Assembly: GCA_024280535.1 (NCBI GenBank)
Contig: JAJRPY010000048.1
Location: 1 to 5,419, forward strand
Source: Gammaproteobacteria bacterium
Lineage (GTDB): Bacteria > Pseudomonadota > Gammaproteobacteria > PS1 > Pseudothioglobaceae
Direction of reading: 5' to 3'
DNA length: 5,419 nt
Part shown: one piece after another, positions 5,402-5,419 of the stretch
How positions within the stretch are numbered: position 1 is the stretch's first letter
Layout of the letters: the number at the start of each line of letters is the position of its first letter
The notes under the pieces: generated by a model
The model's database searches: none
What the model saw: only the letters and a program-made list of their open reading frames with translations
What the model was told of the DNA's origin: nothing
Translations under genes and position numbers: made by a program

Positions 5402-5419
5402 AAAGTTTATTTTAGTGCC

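Overview
The window is a compact, AT-rich chromosomal segment. Ribosomal proteins L13 and S9 are of gammaproteobacterial type, and the order rhodanese-grxC-gpsA is a reduced form of the proteobacterial yibN-grxC-secB-gpsA block. A marine sulfur-oxidiser or symbiont of the SUP05/Thioglobus kind would fit the base composition and gene style. That placement is an inference, not something the sequence proves.

Left part, plus strand. The 3' end of a PAP2-superfamily membrane phosphatase runs in from outside the window. A 191-bp MITE-like element sits in its last codons, with perfect 18-bp terminal inverted repeats and a 5-bp TAATA target duplication. The element replaces the enzyme's last residues with codons of its own. 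Just beyond it lie a promoter and the rplM-rpsI ribosomal operon (L13, S9), ended by a strong hairpin terminator that also serves the convergent operon.

Middle and right, minus strand. Six genes are packed head to tail from 5033 down to 1532: trpG/pabA (glutamine amidotransferase), a membrane-anchored rhodanese, grxC, gpsA, a histidine phosphatase and a Bax-like glucosaminidase. Gaps are 0 to 2 bp, or the genes overlap by 4 or 29 bp. The one exception is a 32-bp gap between the rhodanese and grxC, which holds a decayed copy of the MITE end. The genes cover aromatic amino acid or folate synthesis, thiol and sulfur handling, phospholipid precursor supply and cell-wall hydrolysis. They look co-transcribed rather than part of one pathway. 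secB, usual between grxC and gpsA, is missing.

Upstream of trpG (5034-5419) is the least ordinary stretch. On the minus strand there is a TATAAT promoter, then three tandem hairpin repeats of 26-28 bp, then a strong Rho-independent terminator, then a short ORF that starts like a NYN-domain (PIN-like) ribonuclease and appears decayed. A short open segment in a second frame ends 2 bp before trpG. The arrangement of promoter, short RNA repeats, leaky terminator and nuclease-like ORF recalls type III toxin-antitoxin loci. It could equally be a small RNA or an attenuator leader for the trpG operon.
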